Assembly: GCA_019308645.1 (NCBI GenBank)
Contig: JAFDHR010000183.1
Location: 1-5,932 of the forward strand
Direction: 5' to 3'
Length of the DNA stretch: 5,932 nucleotides
DNA from: Deltaproteobacteria bacterium
GTDB lineage: Bacteria; Desulfobacterota; DSM-4660; Desulfatiglandales; B25-G16
Positions 5,461 through 5,932 of the stretch are shown here, one piece after another. The position numbers were made by a program, and so were the translations under genes. How positions within the stretch are numbered: position 1 is the stretch's first letter; each line of letters starts with the position of its first letter. A model generated the notes under the pieces. It was not told the DNA's origin. It saw only the letters and a program-made list of their open reading frames with translations, and made no database searches.

Positions 5461-5662
5461 CTTGCAATAGACACACGAGATCAGGTCTGGGCCAGGGGTA
5501 GCGATAAATGACATGCTTAACATAAGGCCGGAAAAAGCCATATTGTCTTTCAAAGCGCTCTTCATAGGCCTGTTCAAATCTCTCAAAATGATCTTCAACG
5601 CATCGATAATATGCTGAATTCTGAGGATTGCGGGGGCAGTAGACAGGAGGGATGTCGGGCAT

Positions 5663-5766
5663 AGGCTTTCCTTTGCAAAAAAGTGTGAGAGACTACCCGA
5701 CAATTATTACTGTAAGTTAAACTGGAAGTCAATGAATTTTTAAATTGAGAAGGCTTCAAGTTGCCT
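5663..5766. other. Spacer between the right-hand partial CDS and the IS91 remnant
   Basis: An AT-rich stretch with no gene. The minus strand holds the transposase leader with AAGGAAAG before the ATG. AAGGC (5750-5754) could pair with GCCTT (5763-5767) just after the right-hand CDS, followed on the minus strand by CTCAATTTAAAAA. This would be a weak terminator at best. The unidentified terIS end of the IS should lie here. Confidence 0.3.
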
Positions 5767-5932
5767 TTAAAAATTCTTCAAAATGCCCTTGATAAATATG
5801 CCTTTTATTGTTGGTAAGTTCTGTTTATTGGCAATGGCTTGAAATTTGAGAGAATTACTTTCCGGTTTAAACGTATAAAAAGCTTTTGCCTTGTATGTCA
5901 GGGATGAATCGGATTTCATGAAAAGAGTTGAT
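5767..5932 (-). CDS. C-terminal end of an unrecognised protein (5' end beyond the window)
   Basis: The minus strand is open from the window edge (first full codon 5929-5931) to TAA 5767-5769, giving 54 residues. They begin STLFMKSDSSLTYKAKAFYT, continue FKPESNSLKFQAIANKQN and end GIFIKGILKNF. Alternating polar and hydrophobic residues suggest beta strands, as in envelope beta-rich proteins (AsmA-like C-termini look broadly similar), but I cannot assign a family. An open frame this long in such AT-rich DNA is unlikely by chance, and the other two minus frames stop early. It has the same direction as the transposase remnant and the L,D-transpeptidase. Confidence 0.5.
   Translation of the reverse strand, partial: STLFMKSDSSLTYKAKAFYTFKPESNSLKFQAIANKQNLPTIKGIFIKGILKNF

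Larger units (their letters stand above)
4926..5662 (-). pseudogene. IS91-family transposase, broken: N-terminal part, zinc finger and C-terminus only
   Basis: The reading starts at ATG 5660-5662 after AAGGAAAG. Codons 1-53 (MPDIPPVYCPRN to YVKHVIYRY) match the usual start of these transposases. After a frame shift, VYCK (5461-5472) precedes a ~92-base foreign segment with stop codons. The zinc finger resumes at 5368 (ECGHEYLLAFSCKRRHFC, PSCHQKR) and continues to VEFGEWLCEEVLK. Near 5245-5254 it jumps in frame to the C-terminal domain (VDPLTCPKCQGRMRIISF, then EEVIKKILKHLGLW). Missing in between is the entire catalytic region with the HUH histidines and both tyrosines; family members are ~350-400 residues. 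The last codons are split by three short inserts, yet the normal end DPKYPVTYTR and its stop (4926-4928) remain. The piece 4958-5389 is one open frame with a possible GTG start at 5293. Confidence 0.85.
4740..5700 (-). mobile_element. Degenerate IS91-family insertion sequence remnant
   Basis: The element is identified by its transposase pseudogene (see 4926-5662). IS91 elements transpose by rolling circle through a Y2 HUH transposase, lack terminal inverted repeats and make no target duplication. The end downstream of tnp (oriIS) abuts a GAAC or CAAG tetranucleotide. In transposase orientation the sequence reads ...TTTGACACA then CAAG (4736-4739), with a near-perfect palindrome just inside at 4756-4771; this fits an oriIS end at about 4740. 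The other end is not determined; about 5700 is a guess from the transposase start plus a short leader. About 185 bases (4740-4925) between transposase stop and presumed end are non-coding. With its catalytic core gone the copy cannot transpose by itself. Confidence 0.65.

Noticed and set aside
5918..5932. ATG at 5918 (MKRVD) as the start of a plus-strand gene
   Set aside because: No ribosome site at proper distance, and the opposite strand has a better-supported open frame over the same bases.
1..5932. CRISPR array, tRNA, rRNA, integron attC or toxin-antitoxin pair
   Set aside because: No regularly spaced repeats, cloverleaf or matching gene pair seen on either strand; the only repeats are isolated palindromes.

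Overview
This window is a moderately AT-rich piece of a Gram-negative-type bacterial chromosome. The evidence is a Sec-exported YcbB-type L,D-transpeptidase, a type IV pilus/type II secretion assembly ATPase, a twin-arginine signal peptide fragment and an IS91-family transposase remnant. A GAF-fused GspE/PulE ATPase, a large L,D-transpeptidase and this kind of IS91 element would fit Desulfobacterota or neighbouring deep-branching groups (Nitrospirota, Brocadiales-type Planctomycetota). That placement is inference; no taxonomic marker is present.

Layout. Positions 1-162 (+) are the C-terminal end of an unrecognised protein. On the opposite strand at 115-249 lies the start of a lost Tat-exported protein: an intact TRRDFLK signal that runs into unrelated sequence. 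About 370 AT-rich bases follow without a convincing gene, apart from a minus-oriented terminator-like hairpin (364-397). At 621-2921 (+) is an intact 766-residue ATPase with an N-terminal GAF domain, a MshEN-like domain and a complete PilB/GspE motor. Convergent to it, and overlapping its 3' end by 110 bases, is a 605-residue secreted L,D-transpeptidase (2812-4629, -). Its signal-peptide region contains an 11-base homopolymer, so this may be a phase-variable gene. Upstream of it are two sigma-70-like promoters. The distal one has consensus spacing, and its -35 box appears to lie inside the end of the neighbouring insertion sequence.

Positions 4740 to about 5700 (-) are a decayed IS91-family (HUH Y2) element. 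Its transposase gene keeps its first ~55 codons, the zinc-finger region and the C-terminal domain. The whole catalytic core has been deleted, a ~92-base segment interrupts the N-terminal region, and three different short G+C-rich inserts (33, about 23-26 and 24 bases, two of them clear palindromes) sit within the last ~35 codons. The last 166 bases (-) hold the C-terminal end of another unrecognised protein that enters from the right.

The genes do not form an operon. The two intact genes are both envelope-related (a motor for a surface pilus or secretion fibre, and a peptidoglycan cross-linking enzyme), but they are convergent and probably separately regulated. The most interesting points are the C11 tract in the L,D-transpeptidase gene, the apparently IS-derived promoter in front of it, and the cluster of small inserts in the dead transposase.
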